From positions 1 through 39,533 of the forward strand of contig VBEK01000149.1 in assembly GCA_005889135.1 (NCBI GenBank): a DNA stretch of 39,533 bases. Direction: 5' to 3'. Position 1 is the stretch's first letter. Each line of letters begins with the position of its first letter. Shown piece by piece: positions 13,780 to 23,887 of the stretch. Below the pieces are notes generated by a model. It saw only the letters and a program-made list of their open reading frames with translations, was not told the origin of the DNA and did not search any database. Both the position numbers and the translations under genes were made by a program. The stretch comes from Chloroflexota bacterium. GTDB taxonomy: Bacteria > Chloroflexota > Dormibacteria > Dormibacterales > Dormibacteraceae.

Positions 13780-16353
13780 CTAGTCTTGCGCGTTCAGTCT
13801 GTCGAGCGCCTCTTGGAGTCCGGCGGCGCGCTCCTCGAGGTTCGCCACCACCTCGGGCGGCGCCTTTTCCTGGAACTGTGGGTTGTTGAGCTTGGCCCGG
13901 GTCTTGGCCAGGTCGTCCTCGAGGCGCTTGCGTTCTTTGTCGCGCCGAGCGTCGCCCTGTCCCGACGGGAAGCGGACGCGGCCGGGCGCGGACGCCAGCG
14001 GGGTGCCGCCGTCCATGTCGTCCACAAGCTGCACCAGGGCAAGCTTCGCGACGAGCCGCGACACCGTGCCGCTTACCTCGTCCAGCCGAAGCTCGCCTCC
14101 GCGCTTCGGCGCGCCCGCGGCGTTGCGGTGACCGCGGACCTCGTCCACGATCGCCATCACCTGCGTGAACTCCTCCTCCGCGCCGGGGTCGACGTAGCGG
14201 TCGTGCAGGTCTGGCCACTCCGCGCGCATCAGGTAGTCCCGACGGCCCGGCAGTCGCGACCAGAGCTCCTCGGTGACGAAGGGCATGATCGGATGGAGCA
14301 TGCGGAGGAGGTTGTCCAGGCAGAAGAACGCGACGTCTTGCGCCGCCGGGTCGCCGTCGCGCAGCCTGTCCTTGACCGCCTCGAGGTACCAGTCGCACAG
14401 CTCGTTCCACGCGAACCCGTACGCGGTGTTGACCGAATCCTGGAACGTGAATTCTTCGATGCCCCTCGTGACTTCGCGGGCGGCCACGCACAGGCGGGAG
14501 AGGATCCAGCGGTCCTCCAGGTGCTCGCGCGCCTCGAGGCTGCCCAGCGACCCCGACGGCGTGCCGGGAGAGCCCAGGACGAGACGCTCGGCGTTCCACA
14601 GCTTGGTGCAGAACCGGCGGTAGCCCTCGACGCGGCTTTCGTCAAAGCGGACGTCCTGGCTCGACATCGCGACGGACGTCGCCCAGGCGCGCAGCGCGTC
14701 GGCGCCGTACTTCGTCATCAGGTCGCGCGGGTCGACGCCCGTGCCCAGCGACTTGGACATGCGCCGACCGTCAGCGGCCTGGACGACGCAGTGGATGACC
14801 ACGTCGGAGAAAGGCACATCGCCCATGAGCTCGATCCCGGTCATGATCATCCGGCTTACCCAGAGGTTGATGATCTCCCGGGCCGTGCAGTTGATGTCCG
14901 TCGGGTAGAAGGCCTTCAGGTCGTCGGTGTCGTCCGGCCAGCCCAGGGTCGCGAACGGCCACAGCGCGGACGAGAACCACGTGTCGAGCACGTCAGGGTC
15001 CTGCTCGAAGCTCTCGCTGCCGCATTCGGCGCACTTCGTGGGTGGCTCGACTGACACGATCGTATGGCCGTTTGCGCAGCGGTAGACGGGCACGCGGTGG
15101 CCGAGCCACAGCTGCCGGCCGATGTTCCAGTCCCGCAAGCCGCGCAGCCAGTCGAGGTACGTCCGCTCGTAGCGCTCGGGGTGCCATCGCACCCTGCCCG
15201 CCTCCGAGGCGGCGATCGCGTTGTCACGCAGCTCGCCCATGCGCAGCCACCACTGCTCGCTGATCAAGGGCTCGATCACGTAGTGGCAGCGGTCGCAGTG
15301 GCCCACCTCGTGCGTGTAGGGCTGCTCCTTGACGAGCAGACCCTCGGCCTTCAGGTCGTCCACGACTCGCTTGCGCGCCTCGAGCGCCGGCAGTCCGTCG
15401 TAGGGCAGGCCCGGCACGTTCATGCTCCCGTCCTCGTGCATGCCGTTGACGATCTCGAGGCCGTGGCGCTGCCCGATCTCGTAGTCCAGCGCGTCGTGCC
15501 CAGGCGTGACCTTCAGGGCACCGGTGCCGAACTCCTTCTCGACCGCGTCGTCGCCAACGATCGGAAGCGTGCGGCCGACCAGAGGCAGGACGGCTGTCCT
15601 GCCGATCAGATCCTTGTAGCGGCCGTCATCCGGGTTCACCGCCACGCCGGTGTCTGCGAGCATCGTCTCCGGGCGCACGGTCGCGATGGTCACGTCGCCG
15701 CCACCTTCCAGCTGGTACTTGATGAAGTACAGCGTGTCCTGGTGCTCCTGCCACTCGACCTCGAGGTCCGAGATCGCGGAGCGGTCGTGCGGGCACCAGT
15801 TGACGATGCGCGGCGCGCGGTAGATCCAGCCCTTCTCGTAAAAGGCGACGAACGCCGTCATCACCGAGCGGTAGTAGCGCGAGTCCATGGTGAAGCGCAG
15901 ACGCGTCCAGTCCATGGACGCGCCCTCCAGGCGCAGCTGGTTGATGATCGTCGCGCCGACCTCCTCGTACCACGCGTCGACGCGGGCGTCGAACTGCGCG
16001 CGACCAAGCTCCTCTTTGGTCGTGCCTTCGCGGGCGAGCTGCTTTTCGATCACGTTCTGGGTGGCGATGGCCGCGTGGTCGTAGCCGGGGAGGAACAGCA
16101 CCTCGTAGCCGGCCATCCGCTTGTACCGCGCCAGCAGGTCGTAGATCGCCGTCTGCAGCGCGTGTCCCATGTGCAGCTCGCCGGTGATGTTCGGCGGGGG
16201 GAAGCACATGGTGAACGTCTTCTTGTCCGTGAATGGGTCGGCGACGAACAGGCCGTCGGCCTCCCAGCGCGCGTACCAACCGGCCTCGATGGCCTGCGGG
16301 TCGAACGCCTTTGGCATCTCTGACTCTTTGGTTATGGGGCGTGCTTCATCCAT
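13780..16353 (-). CDS. valS: Valyl-tRNA synthetase
   Basis: 857 residues, ATG at 16353 (an internal ATG at 16317 is possible). '[16 protein letters not shown]' carries the HIGH-type motif (HMGH, residues 61-64); 'GRRMSKSLG' near residue 530 is the KMSKS motif. The editing domain ('[20 protein letters not shown]', '[15 protein letters not shown]'), zinc-type cysteines ('CDRC', 'CANGH', 'CAEC') and the C-terminal coiled-coil arm ('[20 protein letters not shown]') are all present. It charges tRNA-Val. Four membrane-protein genes follow within 8 bases or overlap, so they probably share its transcript. No T-box was recognised upstream. Confidence 0.97.
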   Translation of the reverse strand: MDEARPITKESEMPKAFDPQAIEAGWYARWEADGLFVADPFTDKKTFTMCFPPPNITGELHMGHALQTAIYDLLARYKRMAGYEVLFLPGYDHAAIATQNVIEKQLAREGTTKEELGRAQFDARVDAWYEEVGATIINQLRLEGASMDWTRLRFTMDSRYYRSVMTAFVAFYEKGWIYRAPRIVNWCPHDRSAISDLEVEWQEHQDTLYFIKYQLEGGGDVTIATVRPETMLADTGVAVNPDDGRYKDLIGRTAVLPLVGRTLPIVGDDAVEKEFGTGALKVTPGHDALDYEIGQRHGLEIVNGMHEDGSMNVPGLPYDGLPALEARKRVVDDLKAEGLLVKEQPYTHEVGHCDRCHYVIEPLISEQWWLRMGELRDNAIAASEAGRVRWHPERYERTYLDWLRGLRDWNIGRQLWLGHRVPVYRCANGHTIVSVEPPTKCAECGSESFEQDPDVLDTWFSSALWPFATLGWPDDTDDLKAFYPTDINCTAREIINLWVSRMIMTGIELMGDVPFSDVVIHCVVQAADGRRMSKSLGTGVDPRDLMTKYGADALRAWATSVAMSSQDVRFDESRVEGYRRFCTKLWNAERLVLGSPGTPSGSLGSLEAREHLEDRWILSRLCVAAREVTRGIEEFTFQDSVNTAYGFAWNELCDWYLEAVKDRLRDGDPAAQDVAFFCLDNLLRMLHPIMPFVTEELWSRLPGRRDYLMRAEWPDLHDRYVDPGAEEEFTQVMAIVDEVRGHRNAAGAPKRGGELRLDEVSGTVSRLVAKLALVQLVDDMDGGTPLASAPGRVRFPSGQGDARRDKERKRLEDDLAKTRAKLNNPQFQEKAPPEVVANLEERAAGLQEALDRLNAQD

Positions 16354-16453
16354 GGCTTTGGTCCTGAGGCGCCGGCGAGATGGTCGCGGTTAGCGCGACG
16401 GAGCCGGCGAAGGTACGGATACGCGTACGTCGCGGCTCATGGTGAACAAGATG

Positions 16454-17248
16454 TTAGCGCTTATCGCGCTGGCGCCTGTCCTGCTCGTCGTTTGGTTTCG
16501 TGACGCCGCGGGAGCGTGCTACGGCGGTGAAGAGGCCGGGCGCCAGAGCCTGGACCTTGAGGCTCGCCCGCAGCTGCAGCGGCATGACGTCGATCTCGCC
16601 CCGGTTGTGGACGATGGCCGTCCGCACCGCCTCCGCGACCTGCGCAGGCGTGACCTCGCCCGCAATGGGATCGGGCTTGAGCCCGGTCTCCGCCCACATC
16701 CCCGCCTCGCTGACAAAGGTGGGACAGATCACCGACACGCCGACGCCGGTTCCCCACAGCTCCTCGCGCAGGGCCAGGCCGAAGCCGCGGATGGCGAATT
16801 TCGTGGCGTGGTAGACGGTCTCCCCGCCAACCGCCGCGTGGCCCGCGATGGAGGACATGAAGACGACGTGCCCCGACTTTCTCTCGACCATCGCCGGCGT
16901 CAGCAGCCGGGCCAGGACCATGCCCGCGCGCAGGTTGACGTCGAGGGCGCGGTCGAGCTCCTCGATCGAGAAAGACTCCAGGCGGCCGGTGGCGGGGATG
17001 CCGGCGTTGGACACCAGGACGTCGATCTCGCCCGCCTTTTCCGCCAGCCGCTCCGGTTCGCCGCTGCGCGAGAGGTCGGCGGGAACGACCTTCGCGCCTC
17101 CGAGCTCATCGGCGAGCTTGCGGAGTGCGTCTTCGTTGCGGGCCGACAGGACGAACCTCGCGCCGTCGCGGTGCAGGCGCCGGGCGATGTGCGGACCGAG
17201 CCCGGTCGAGGCACCGGTCAGGAGGACGGTTTTGCCGCGAACGTCCAC
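16454..17248 (-). CDS. Short-chain dehydrogenase/reductase
   Basis: 264 residues, GTG start. Classical SDR: 'TVLLTGASTGLGPHIAR' (cofactor-binding TGxxxGxG, residues about 7-23), 'VLVSNAGIPATG' (NAG), 'GHVVFMSSIAGHAA' (catalytic Ser) and 'YHATKFAIRGFGLAL' (catalytic YxxxK). An Arg in 'FVLSARNEDAL' at the end of the second beta strand suggests NADP(H) preference. The substrate is not predictable. The start is preceded by a TATCCT -10-like box 6 bases upstream. Monocistronic between valS and the secreted GH25-like gene. Confidence 0.93.
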   Translation of the reverse strand: MDVRGKTVLLTGASTGLGPHIARRLHRDGARFVLSARNEDALRKLADELGGAKVVPADLSRSGEPERLAEKAGEIDVLVSNAGIPATGRLESFSIEELDRALDVNLRAGMVLARLLTPAMVERKSGHVVFMSSIAGHAAVGGETVYHATKFAIRGFGLALREELWGTGVGVSVICPTFVSEAGMWAETGLKPDPIAGEVTPAQVAEAVRTAIVHNRGEIDVMPLQLRASLKVQALAPGLFTAVARSRGVTKPNDEQDRRQRDKR

Positions 17249-17254
17249 CGCTGA

Positions 17255-17260
17255 AGGATA
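17255..17260 (-). promoter_or_regulatory. Possible -10 box of the SDR gene, leaderless spacing
   Basis: Minus-strand TATCCT (4/6 to consensus) lies 6 bases before the GTG at 17248. It is weak on its own, but the spacing is the same as at other starts in this window. Confidence 0.3.
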
Positions 17261-17282
17261 GGCGCCGCCTCGAGCGGAGCTT

Positions 17283-17354
17283 GATTCCGCACTTTTCGGC
17301 CGTCTCGTGCGTTTTCGGTCACCGGATTCCGCACCTTATGGCGGAAACGTGCGG
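17283..17354. repeat. Intergenic palindromic GCAC/GTGC element
   Basis: GATTCCGCAC occurs at 17283-17292 and again at 17325-17334 (42 bases apart). The second copy forms an inverted repeat CCGCAC (17329-17334) / GTGCGG (17349-17354). The centre, CGCACCTTATGGCGGAAA, resembles CGCACCTTTTGCGCAAAA at 37294-37311. It could act as a terminator or a small dispersed repeat; there is no T-tract. Confidence 0.55.
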
Positions 17355-17374
17355 ATCGACGGAGGGCTAGGCGG

Positions 17375-18066
17375 TTAGCAGGCGGTGTCGTGGTCCACGC
17401 CGCCGGACGTCGACTGCGTCAACCACACCGGCGAGCTTGTGAAGGGCGTCGAGCACGAGCCGGCGGCCACCCAATCGGCAGCGAGTCCGTTGGGCGTGAA
17501 CGACCCGCCCGTGATCGTCTTCCACATCGAGGCCGTCGAGTACACGCCGACGGGCAGGCCGGTCTGATTCAACCGATCGACCGCACCCTGGATGGCGGAC
17601 TGGTTGAGACTCAGGTTGCCCGAAGACCAGCTGTTGGCGGTCTCGACGTCGAGCCACCACATCGCGGCGCTCAGCCCGGCCGCATGCTGAAGCGAATACT
17701 CGGCCTCGCTGCAGCCGATCGCCCAGGCCTGGTTGCCGCCGGACGCGGCCGAGCATCCCGAGGTGATGTTCCTCCGGTACGCGCCCGAGTAGGCGGCGTT
17801 CATGTACAGCGACGGAAGTGGCGATCGCGGCGCCGCACCGTACTCCGTTCCGACGCAGGTGTTGACGGTGAACGGACGTCCATGATTCACGCCCACGATG
17901 CCAAAGGCACCGGTCGGAGGCGTGGTCCCGGGACATTGCGGATAGGACACGTCGTAACCGGTCGTACCCGAGTTGTAGGGATCGGTCGCGGCCGCGGCCG
18001 GAAGCGCGTTGACCACGATGGCAGCGATCGCGGCCGCCCCGGCGAGGAAACCCAGGGTCCGTCGGT

Positions 18067-18070
<4 letters not shown>
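17375..18070 (-). CDS. Secreted GH25-like (lysozyme-fold) protein, CTG start
   Basis: 231 residues. A signal peptide runs from [11 protein letters not shown] through a hydrophobic core to 'ALPAAAAT'. The mature part has '[20 protein letters not shown]' and '[10 protein letters not shown]', then '[12 protein letters not shown]' and '[19 protein letters not shown]', ending '[18 protein letters not shown]'. 'D-x-SY' at the first strand and 'LDVE' (a DxE pair) fit the GH25/DUF1906-type TIM barrel of secreted actinobacterial proteins. Paired cysteines suggest an extracytoplasmic location. No ATG, GTG or TTG is in frame near the signal peptide; a CTG at 18070 overlaps the clpX stop as CTGA and is used here. 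Enzymatic activity is likely but unproven. Confidence 0.75.
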
Positions 18071-19344
<1,274 letters not shown>

Positions 19345-19363
19345 TAGCTTCCCTATCTAGACC

Positions 19364-19561
19364 TTACGGGGATGCGGGCGCCGGGGGCGGATTATGGCCC
19401 CACAGCATCTCGTTGGCAAGGCTTATGCACTCGCTGCAGATGAAGACCCCCGAGCCGGCGATCAGCTTCACGCCTCGTTCGCCTTGTTGCTTGCCGCAGA
19501 ACGAGCATTTCGGACGATGTCTGGTGACCTCGTCGCGCTTCGTCCTGCGTCTGAAGATCAT
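19364..19561 (-). CDS. Stand-alone ClpX-type C4 zinc-finger protein
   Basis: 65 residues, ATG overlapping the clpP stop (ATGA). The whole protein is a ClpX zinc-binding domain with a basic leader: '[20 protein letters not shown]', 'FCGK', then '[20 protein letters not shown]', and a Pro/Ala tail. Cysteines are C19, C22, C42 and C45, matching ClpX C13, C16, C35 and C38. In ClpX this domain dimerises and binds adaptors and some substrates. A free copy between clpP and clpX could heterodimerise with ClpX or act as an adaptor or competitor; that is inference. Similar solo 'ClpX C4-type zinc finger' proteins are annotated in other bacteria. Confidence 0.88.
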   Translation of the reverse strand: MIFRRRTKRDEVTRHRPKCSFCGKQQGERGVKLIAGSGVFICSECISLANEMLWGHNPPPAPASP

Positions 19562-20247
19562 CCTGCGGCTACCTTTTCCTTGACCTTCTCCTGGTCCTTG
19601 GCGCCGTCCTTGTCGCCGATCTTGGCGGGCGTGAGGATGATGTCGTCGATCAGCCCGTACTCCTTCGCCGCCTCGGCGGTGAGGAAGTAGTCGCGCTCGG
19701 TGTCCTGGGTCACCTTCTCGATCTTCTGCCCGGTGTGACGGGCGAGGATCTGGTTCAGCTGCTCGCGCGTGCGCAGGATCTCCTTGGCGTGGATCTGGAT
19801 GTCCGTCGCCTGGCCCTGCATGCCGCCCCACGGCTGGTGGATGAGGATGTTGGCGTGCGGCAGGGCGTAGCGCTGGCCGTTGGCGCCGCCGGCGAGCAGC
19901 ACCGCGGCCATCGAATAAGCCATGCCGATGCAGATCGTCGACACCGGCGGGCGGATGTACTGCATGGTGTCGTAGATCGCGAGCCCCGCGGTCACCTGGC
20001 CTCCCGGGCTGTTGATGTACAGCGCGATCTCTTTATCCGGGTCCTCCGACTGGAGGAAAAGCAGCTGGGCGACGACGAGGTTGGCGACCTGGTCGTCGAT
20101 CGGAGTGCCGATGAAGACGATGCGTTCCTTCAGCAGCCGGGAGTAGATGTCGAAGGCCCGCTCCCCGCGGCCGGTGTTCTCGACGACCATCGGGACGAGA
20201 TAGCTGGAAGGGCGCGGGATGCGGTTCACCTGGTGTCCTTGGGGCAT
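19558..20247 (-). CDS. clpP: ATP-dependent Clp protease proteolytic subunit ClpP
   Basis: 229 residues from the ATG at 20247 (a GTG at 20250 is one codon earlier). Catalytic triad: Ser112 in '[13 protein letters not shown]', His137 in 'ILIHQPWGG' and Asp186 in 'TERDYFLT'. '[20 protein letters not shown]' is conserved. The residue before the nucleophile is Tyr where Ala is usual. The C-terminus carries a charged tail ([17 protein letters not shown]). ClpP degrades proteins unfolded by ClpX, encoded two genes downstream. A -10 box directly before the start suggests its own leaderless promoter separate from tig. Confidence 0.97.
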   Translation of the reverse strand: MPQGHQVNRIPRPSSYLVPMVVENTGRGERAFDIYSRLLKERIVFIGTPIDDQVANLVVAQLLFLQSEDPDKEIALYINSPGGQVTAGLAIYDTMQYIRPPVSTICIGMAYSMAAVLLAGGANGQRYALPHANILIHQPWGGMQGQATDIQIHAKEILRTREQLNQILARHTGQKIEKVTQDTERDYFLTAEAAKEYGLIDDIILTPAKIGDKDGAKDQEKVKEKVAAG

Positions 20248-20253
20248 CACGTC

Positions 20254-20259
20254 ATTCTA
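20254..20259 (-). promoter_or_regulatory. -10 box of clpP, leaderless spacing
   Basis: Minus-strand TAGAAT (5/6) lies 6 bases before the ATG at 20247. A TTGACT hexamer 20 bases further upstream, overlapping the end of tig, could be a widely spaced -35. Transcription would begin at the A of the ATG. Confidence 0.55.
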
Positions 20260-20277
20260 GACACGGGTCGCCCCGGT

Positions 20278-21588
20278 TCAGTCAAGAGCGTGCGTGATCT
20301 CCAAGAGCCTGTCCAGGACTCTGCGGCGGCGCAGCCTGGACCTGAAGTAGCTCCGGGCGGACGGGCTCTGCTTGAGCTCGCCCACCTGCCCCTTGAGCTC
20401 CTCGTCCTGATCCGCCTGCTGCTCGAGGAACTCGAGCACGTCCTCGTCCGACGGGTCGAGCCCTTCGCGGCGGGCGAACTCGGCCAGGACGAGGTCGACC
20501 TTCAGCCTCGCCTCGGCGTCGGGCCGCTGGTCCTCCATCCACTGGTCGACGGTCTTGCCCAGGTACTGCAGGTAGCGGTCCAGCTTCATACCCTGGCGGT
20601 TGAGCGTCCGCTCCAGCGACTCCAGCTCGCTCGTGAGCTCGCGGTCGATGAGGGAATCGGGGACATCGACCGCCGAAGCGTCCACCAGGGCCTTGACGAC
20701 CGCCTGCTCCCGTTCCAGCTTCTCCAGTGACTTCGCCGACTCCTCCAGGTCCTCGCGCACGGCCTGCCGGTACGCCTCGGCCGTCTCCTGCTTGCCGCCG
20801 GTGAGGCTTTTGGCAAGCTCGTCGTCGAGCGGCGGCAGCACCTTCTCCTTCACGCCGCGCACGGTGACGCGGATGGTCGCGTCCTTGCCCGCGAGCTGCG
20901 GCTCGCTGTAGCTGTCGGGGAAGCTGACCCTCGCCTCGCGTTTCTCGTCGGTGAAGGCGCCGGGGAGGACCGCGACCAGCTCGGGCAGCAGGACGCCCTC
21001 CTTCACCTCCGCCTCCGTCGATTTGCGCGTCTCCGACTCGACGACTCTGCCGTCAGCCTCGACCTCGATGTCGATGACCGCGATGTCGCCGACACGGACC
21101 TCGCGCTCCACCGGCATGATCTCGGCCATCGGCTCGCGCAGGTCTTCGAGCCTGCGCTCGACCATCTCGTCGGTGACCTCGTGCGGGTGCTTGTCGACGT
21201 CGAGCTTCGTCGCGTCGCCAAGCGTGACCTCGGGCATGACGCTGATGGTCGCCTTCAACTTCGCCGGCCGGCCGCGCTCCAGCTCGAGCACTTCGACGTC
21301 CGGGTTGTCGATGGGATCGATGGACTCCTTCACCAGCGCCTGCTGCACGACCTCAGGGACCATCGTCTCGACGACCTCCTCGCGAAGGGCCGCCGGCCCG
21401 ACCCGTGCCTCGACGAGGGCGCGCGGCGCGCGTCCCGGGCGGAAGCCCTCGATCTTGGCGCGCGACGCCAGGCGGTTGAGGACCCGGTCGTAGGTCGCAT
21501 CCACGACCTCGGCCGGCACCTCGATGCTCATGCCGACCTGACTTTTGGGCAACCGTTCGGTCACGACTGAGACTTCTTCGGGCGCCAT
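20278..21588 (-). CDS. tig: Trigger factor
   Basis: 436 residues, ATG at 21588. The ribosome-binding domain has the signature 'KIEGFRPGRAPRALVEARVG' (GFRxGxxP). A FKBP-type PPIase domain follows (about residues 155-240, 'VRVGDIAVIDIEVEADGRVV', 'FPDSYSEPQLAGK'), and a long helical C-terminal chaperone domain rich in charged residues. Trigger factor binds nascent chains at the L23 site. It lies immediately upstream of clpP in the classical tig-clpP-clpX order. Confidence 0.96.
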   Translation of the reverse strand: MAPEEVSVVTERLPKSQVGMSIEVPAEVVDATYDRVLNRLASRAKIEGFRPGRAPRALVEARVGPAALREEVVETMVPEVVQQALVKESIDPIDNPDVEVLELERGRPAKLKATISVMPEVTLGDATKLDVDKHPHEVTDEMVERRLEDLREPMAEIMPVEREVRVGDIAVIDIEVEADGRVVESETRKSTEAEVKEGVLLPELVAVLPGAFTDEKREARVSFPDSYSEPQLAGKDATIRVTVRGVKEKVLPPLDDELAKSLTGGKQETAEAYRQAVREDLEESAKSLEKLEREQAVVKALVDASAVDVPDSLIDRELTSELESLERTLNRQGMKLDRYLQYLGKTVDQWMEDQRPDAEARLKVDLVLAEFARREGLDPSDEDVLEFLEQQADQDEELKGQVGELKQSPSARSYFRSRLRRRRVLDRLLEITHALD

Positions 21589-21664
21589 GTCGCCCCGAAA
21601 GTCTACGGTCGCCCGGAGCTCAGCTCAGGGGCAACACCGACCGCCACACGTCTCCCGCGAATAA

Positions 21665-23866
21665 TCAGGGGCAGGGAACCGGGGGCACGCTCGGCGAAGG
21701 GCACGGCGATGGAACCGGGCTCGCCAGCACCGGCCCCGTCCCGGGGTCGGCCGGCACCACGTGGGAGGGACCGCTCGGCGTCGGGCTGGGCGGATTGTCG
21801 CCCGGCAGCTTTTCGACCTTCGTCGTGTCCGCGAGGTACCAGCTGTTGTTCGGGCCCGCCACGACGCCGGGCGGTGCGGTGTACCAGCGGTTGCCGGGTA
21901 CCCCCGCCAGCGCCTGGGACACGAAGGTGTGCACGCCGGGCGAGGCCACGAAGACGCCGTCCGAGCCGGCCACCATCACGTGGCGGTTGTCGAGGATGTC
22001 GCCAACCCACAATCCAGTCGCGAGGTCGGGCGTGAACGCGATGGTGACGGCGTCCTTGAAGTTGTCGGTCGTGCCCGTCTTGGCGGCGACGGTGCGGTCG
22101 CTCCAGTGCAGCGCGCTGTTGCAGCCGAAGATCATGCAGCGGTTCTGGTCGTCGGCCATGATCTGGGCCATGATGTACGCGACCGCGGGATCGATCGCGA
22201 GCCGAGCCCGCTGGTCGGGGTGGGTGCTGTACAGCACGGTGCCGTGCGAGTCGGTGACCTTGAGCACCGCCTCGGGCGAGTGGTAGATGCCCATGTCCGC
22301 GTAGGTCGCGATGCCCTCGACGTGCTCGAGCAGCGTGATCGGGTAGCCGCCAAGCGTCAGCGAGGGACCGTACTGGTCAGGCGGCGCGGTCGCGTTGTAC
22401 GCGCCGTCCTGCGCGATGTAGCGCGGAAAGACGTTGAGGTTGCGCATCCAGGTCAGCACCGCCGGCACTCCGATCGAGAGCTCGACCTTGACCGCGGCGA
22501 TGTTGAGCGAGTTGCCCATCGCCTTCTTCAGCGGCAGGACTCCGTGGGTCTTGCCGTCGTAGTTGTAGATCTTGGTCGTGCTGTACGCGTCCTTGTAGAC
22601 AAGCGGGCTGGGCCCGTCGTACACGGGCGTGTCCACGGTCGCCGCACGCGCGTTGATCACCGCCCCGTACGTGTAGGGCTTCATCGAAGAGCCCATGTTG
22701 CGAGGGATGGTCGTGTAGTTGATCTGGCCGCCAGTCGAGTTGTAGCTCGGCGACCCGACCATGACCAGGATGTTGCCGGTCGTGGGCTGGACCGCCACCA
22801 GGCCTGACGAAAGCGCGCCGTTGCGGTCGCGCCAGAGGTTGGCGTTCAGGTTGCTGCTGACGACCGCCTCGCCCTTCTGCTGCATCGACCAGTCGAGGGT
22901 CGTCTGGACGTTGAGCTGCTGCACGCCCGGTTGGAACCCGAGCTGACGCAGCTCGGCGAGGACGTAGTCGACGAAGTGCGGCGCCTTGAAGCTGTTGATT
23001 GGAGAGTAGTAGGTGAGCTTCTCCGCGAGCGCCTTGTCCATGTCTTCCTGGGAGATGTAGTTGGCGCGGACCATGGCGCGAAGCACCTCGGCCTGGCGGA
23101 CCTTCGCCTGGTCAGGGTGGAGGGCGGGGTTCCACTCGGTCGGCGCCTGCGGAAGGCCGGCGAGCATCGCCGCCTGAGCGAGGTCGAGCTTGGAGGCGGG
23201 GACCTGGAAGTAGCTCTGCGAGGCGGCCTCGATGCCGTACGACTGCGAGCCATAGAAGCTCTTGTTCAGGTAGAGCTCCATGATCTGGTCCTTGGAGTAG
23301 GTCTGGCTGAGCTCGTAGGAGAGGGCGAGCTCTTTGATCTTGCGGCTGACCGATTGCTCGGGCGTCAGGAACTGCTGCTTCGCGAGCTGCTGCGTGATCG
23401 TGCTCCCGCCGCCCACGATGTGGCCGGCGCGGAGGTTGTCGAATGCGGCCCGCACGATGCCCGCGAGGTCGAAGCCGGGGTTGGTGTAGAAGCCCCTGTC
23501 CTCGATCGCGACCGTCGCCAGGACCGCGACCGGGGCCACGTCCTTGAGCTTGACCGCGAGCCGGTGGTCGCCGTGGTTGCCCACGTCCGCGAGGATCACC
23601 TTGCCGGTGCTGTCGGTGATCAGGGTGTCGCCGGCGAACGCGGCCGAGTCGAGGCCCTGGATCGAAGGCAGGCTGTCGAAGAAGGACTGGGCGTAGGCGT
23701 CGGCCGCGAGGCCGATCACCAGCATCACCGCGAGCGCCCCGCCGAGGCCGCGCAGCAGCGCCGTGCGGCGCATCTTCTGGCCGATGGGCGACCACGCGGC
23801 GTGGATCCGCGCTCGAGGGCTGTGGCCCCCCTTCGTCTTTATCCGCTCAGGAACGTTTCGAGCCAT
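21665..23866 (-). CDS. Class A penicillin-binding protein (PBP1A-type)
   Basis: 733 residues, ATG at 23866. Basic cytoplasmic N-terminus, a single membrane helix at about residues 38-58, then a GT51 glycosyltransferase domain with 'IEDRGFYTNPGFDLAGI' (catalytic Glu122) and 'GGSTITQQLAKQ'. The transpeptidase domain shows 'GSSMKPY' (SxxK nucleophile), 'GNSLNIA' (SxN) and 'AAKTGTTDNFKDA' (KTG). A Pro/Ser-rich tail of about 45 residues ends the protein. It polymerises and cross-links peptidoglycan at the outer face of the membrane. All key residues are intact. It is followed by tig and preceded by a broken flippase gene. Confidence 0.94.
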   Translation of the reverse strand: MARNVPERIKTKGGHSPRARIHAAWSPIGQKMRRTALLRGLGGALAVMLVIGLAADAYAQSFFDSLPSIQGLDSAAFAGDTLITDSTGKVILADVGNHGDHRLAVKLKDVAPVAVLATVAIEDRGFYTNPGFDLAGIVRAAFDNLRAGHIVGGGSTITQQLAKQQFLTPEQSVSRKIKELALSYELSQTYSKDQIMELYLNKSFYGSQSYGIEAASQSYFQVPASKLDLAQAAMLAGLPQAPTEWNPALHPDQAKVRQAEVLRAMVRANYISQEDMDKALAEKLTYYSPINSFKAPHFVDYVLAELRQLGFQPGVQQLNVQTTLDWSMQQKGEAVVSSNLNANLWRDRNGALSSGLVAVQPTTGNILVMVGSPSYNSTGGQINYTTIPRNMGSSMKPYTYGAVINARAATVDTPVYDGPSPLVYKDAYSTTKIYNYDGKTHGVLPLKKAMGNSLNIAAVKVELSIGVPAVLTWMRNLNVFPRYIAQDGAYNATAPPDQYGPSLTLGGYPITLLEHVEGIATYADMGIYHSPEAVLKVTDSHGTVLYSTHPDQRARLAIDPAVAYIMAQIMADDQNRCMIFGCNSALHWSDRTVAAKTGTTDNFKDAVTIAFTPDLATGLWVGDILDNRHVMVAGSDGVFVASPGVHTFVSQALAGVPGNRWYTAPPGVVAGPNNSWYLADTTKVEKLPGDNPPSPTPSGPSHVVPADPGTGPVLASPVPSPCPSPSVPPVPCP

Positions 23867-23887
23867 AGATTGGGGAGCGCAGGGATT

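Noticed and set aside
12581-13783. 400-codon open frame on the plus strand opposite the HyfB-like gene
   Set aside because: Highly charged Arg/Gly/Asp sequence without homology; the minus strand has a clear polytopic membrane protein with family motifs.
15064-16323. 419-codon open frame on the plus strand opposite valS
   Set aside because: Low-complexity, Arg/Val/Asp-rich translation with no motif; it is an antisense shadow of valS produced by high GC.
16354-16453. T-box riboswitch upstream of valS
   Set aside because: The conserved AGGGTGGNACCGCG antiterminator sequence was not found in the 100-base leader.
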